From Candidatus Nitrosopumilus sp. (lineage in GTDB: Archaea > Thermoproteota > Nitrososphaeria > Nitrososphaerales > Nitrosopumilaceae), in the NCBI GenBank assembly GCA_029863665.1, contig JAOTUX010000005.1, positions 1 to 14,932 of the forward strand: a DNA stretch of 14,932 nt, in the 5' to 3' direction. Below the pieces are notes generated by a model, which saw only the letters and a list, made by a program, of their open reading frames with translations, did no database searches and had not been told where the DNA came from. A program made the translations under genes and the position numbers. Below, in pieces: positions 14,020-14,932 of the stretch (position 1 is the stretch's first letter; each line of letters opens with the position of its first letter).

Positions 14020-14139
14020 ATGTATTGGAACTGTCACCCGAATCTTACGTTTCCGGTCTTAAGATCTAATGCGTTTTCTCATTTCCTAATCCTAATGGAG
14101 ATTATGAAAGATACCTATGGATTACTAGAAAGGGACTAA
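14020..14139 (+). CDS. Doubtful 39-aa ORF
   Basis: ATG 14020-14022 to TAA 14137-14139, convergent with the winged-helix gene and overlapping its last 4 nt. The product begins MYWNCHPNLTFPVL and ends MKDTYGLLERD. No family is recognised and there is no clear promoter at the leaderless distance. It could be a real small gene or chance. Confidence 0.2.
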   Translation: MYWNCHPNLTFPVLRSNAFSHFLILMEIMKDTYGLLERD

Positions 14140-14462
14140 TTGAGAATCAACTCAATTTCTATCTTACCGCTTTCAAATTTACTTTTGATGCCTTTGATCT
14201 TGCTTTTGTACAAAAAGAGTCGCTTTCCCTCATCTGTAATCGTGCCAGACGTGCGAACCAGTTTGGCATCATGAAGAATCTGGATTCTCCTGTATACTGT
14301 ACTGAGAGGAATCTTTTTTTCACTGGCTATCTCTATTGTTGATTTTGGCATATCCATAATGGCTTCAAGAATAAATCTGCAATATTTGTCTGCGACAACT
14401 GAGAGAAGAGCCTCATTTTTTACGTCTTCTTCTATTTCGTGTTTGGATTGTAATACTTGCAT
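14136..14462 (-). CDS. Winged helix-turn-helix transcriptional regulator
   Basis: A 108-aa protein from ATG 14460-14462. Residues 20-37 (SVVADKYCRFILEAIMDM), 40-49 and the recognition helix region IPLSTVYRRIQILHDAKLV (51-69) form the helix-turn-helix, followed by a wing TSGTITDEGKRLFLYKS (71-87), as in small archaeal ArsR/HTH_20-type regulators. No metal-binding Cys cluster or ligand domain is visible, so the signal is unknown. It lies in the flank beyond tRNA-Leu. A TATA-like TGATTATATC (14484-14493) sits about 27 nt before the ATG, and an imperfect inverted repeat GTACGC-ATT-GCATAC (14498-14512) just upstream of that box is a candidate site for self-regulation. Confidence 0.85.
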   Translation of the reverse strand: MQVLQSKHEIEEDVKNEALLSVVADKYCRFILEAIMDMPKSTIEIASEKKIPLSTVYRRIQILHDAKLVRTSGTITDEGKRLFLYKSKIKGIKSKFESGKIEIELILN

Positions 14463-14483
14463 ACTTTAACTACGTATATCTTT

Positions 14484-14512
14484 GATATAATCACCAGGTA
14501 CGCATTGCATAC
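14484..14512 (-). promoter_or_regulatory. Promoter and candidate operator of the winged-helix gene
   Basis: A TATA-like element at 14484-14493 is followed upstream by the imperfect inverted repeat GTACGC-ATT-GCATAC (14498-14512). The spacing to ATG 14462 fits a leaderless transcript. The operator role is inferred. Confidence 0.35.
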
Positions 14513-14544
14513 ACCATGTTAAAGTACAATCTCATAATCCCATA

Positions 14545-14676
14545 CAAGATTATTCTAAACACTTCTCGGATAACGTCTCAATATTTCTAGGCAATAGCGT
14601 CATCATCTTTGGTATTAAAACAGACTATGCTGCAGGGGATGAACCAAGCTCAGTTTCAGCAGGTCACTTTAATTAA
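14545..14676 (+). pseudogene. VCBS/FG-GAP repeat remnant
   Basis: A frame without a start codon reads DNVSIFLGNSVIIFGIKTDY, then AAGDEPSSVSAGHFN, before TAA 14674-14676. This follows the repeat unit of VCBS/FG-GAP (integrin-alpha-like beta-propeller) proteins: 'D-N-V-S-V-x-L-G-N-G-x-G-T-F-x-x-x-x-x-Y-x-x-G-x-x-P-x-S-V-x-x-G-D-F-N-G-D-G'. The Gly-Asp pair before F-N has become G-H, the G-x-G-T-F turn is S-V-I-I-F, and the stop falls where N-G-D-G should continue, so this is one decayed repeat of a former large surface or secreted protein. The frame stays open upstream to about 14493 but is not recognisable there. Confidence 0.65.
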
Positions 14677-14932
14677 CTAAAACCGTAAATTCCTTCTTTT
14701 TACGCCTATGAAGCAGATAAAATCATGTCAACTTCAAACATGAAATCCGTCGATAAAACGGACTTTAATTCAATAATTGAACTTTCATTGATCATTAAAA
14801 CATCATTCTTAATTGAAAAACAAAATCACAAAAAAATAATGTCAATCTAGATAAAATCAAAGATTAGATCCTAAATTGGTGTTTTTGTCTGAGAATAAAC
14901 AAAATAGTTTCATATTTACTCTTCATACTGTA
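14677..14932. other. Right-end A/T-rich region
   Basis: Mostly non-coding in appearance. It contains a doubtful 41-codon ORF (14725-14850), two small perfect inverted repeats (TCCGT-CGATAAA-ACGGA at 14748-14764 and TTCAAT-A-ATTGAA at 14768-14780) and a 20-codon minus-strand ORF near the edge. Nothing decisive is seen. Confidence 0.4.
14725..14850 (+). CDS. Doubtful 41-aa ORF
   Basis: ATG 14725-14727 to TAG 14848-14850. Its one point in favour is a CTTTTTACG element about 25-30 nt upstream of the ATG, the same core and distance as before mcrB and the DM13 pseudogene. The product begins MSTSNMKSVDKTDFNSIIEL, is helical and basic towards the end, and matches no family I know. It contains both inverted repeats noted for this region. 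Confidence 0.25.
   Translation: MSTSNMKSVDKTDFNSIIELSLIIKTSFLIEKQNHKKIMSI

Overview
The window looks like a low-GC genome of a Nitrosopumilus-type ammonia-oxidising archaeon (Thaumarchaeota/Nitrososphaeria). The evidence is the A/T-rich lysine/asparagine/isoleucine-heavy coding, apparently leaderless genes with TATA-like boxes about 22-28 nt before the start codon and no clear Shine-Dalgarno sequences, an archaeal-type tRNA-Leu without encoded CCA, a stand-alone Lrp/AsnC RAM-domain protein, a DM13-domain gene, a tiny C2H2 zinc finger and archaeal-type integrase and winged-helix proteins. The assignment rests on pattern recognition, not on a database search.

Layout. (1) 1-1575: the C-terminal end of a histidine-rich conserved protein, a 614-nt gap with inverted repeats, a DM13 pseudogene (one premature stop plus one frameshift), and a small RAM-domain regulator on the minus strand. 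(2) 1576-1921: non-coding, with four tandem 10-bp units and a cluster of palindromes. (3) 1922-5308: a three-gene minus-strand unit (58-aa ORF, membrane-anchored nuclease-like protein, RNase-H-like/DUF3800-like protein) divergent from a ribbon-helix-helix plus beta-sandwich protein. (4) 5739-10656: a two-gene McrBC-type type IV restriction system whose 1160-aa McrB carries an unusually long set of N-terminal modules. (5) 10693-13512, minus strand: a zinc-knuckle protein spread over three reading-frame segments, a decayed cas1 C-terminal half, and a tyrosine recombinase. (6) 13571-13654: tRNA-Leu(UAG), with its 3' end facing the recombinase. (7) 13655-14932: flank with a 36-aa C2H2 zinc finger gene, a winged-helix regulator, a VCBS/FG-GAP repeat remnant and small doubtful ORFs.

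Interpretation. The integrase-tRNA pair marks one end of an integrated island lying to the left of the tRNA. Its cargo is plausibly defensive: McrBC, which should restrict modified foreign DNA, and an uncharacterised membrane-nuclease/RNase-H-like unit. The region is heavily eroded. The DM13, cas1, zinc-knuckle and VCBS genes all appear broken, and further small remnants lie in the gaps. The most interesting candidates are the membrane-nuclease unit with its divergent RHH gene, the multi-reader McrB, and the cas1 fragment that begins where the integrase gene ends and has lost two conserved active-site-region residues.
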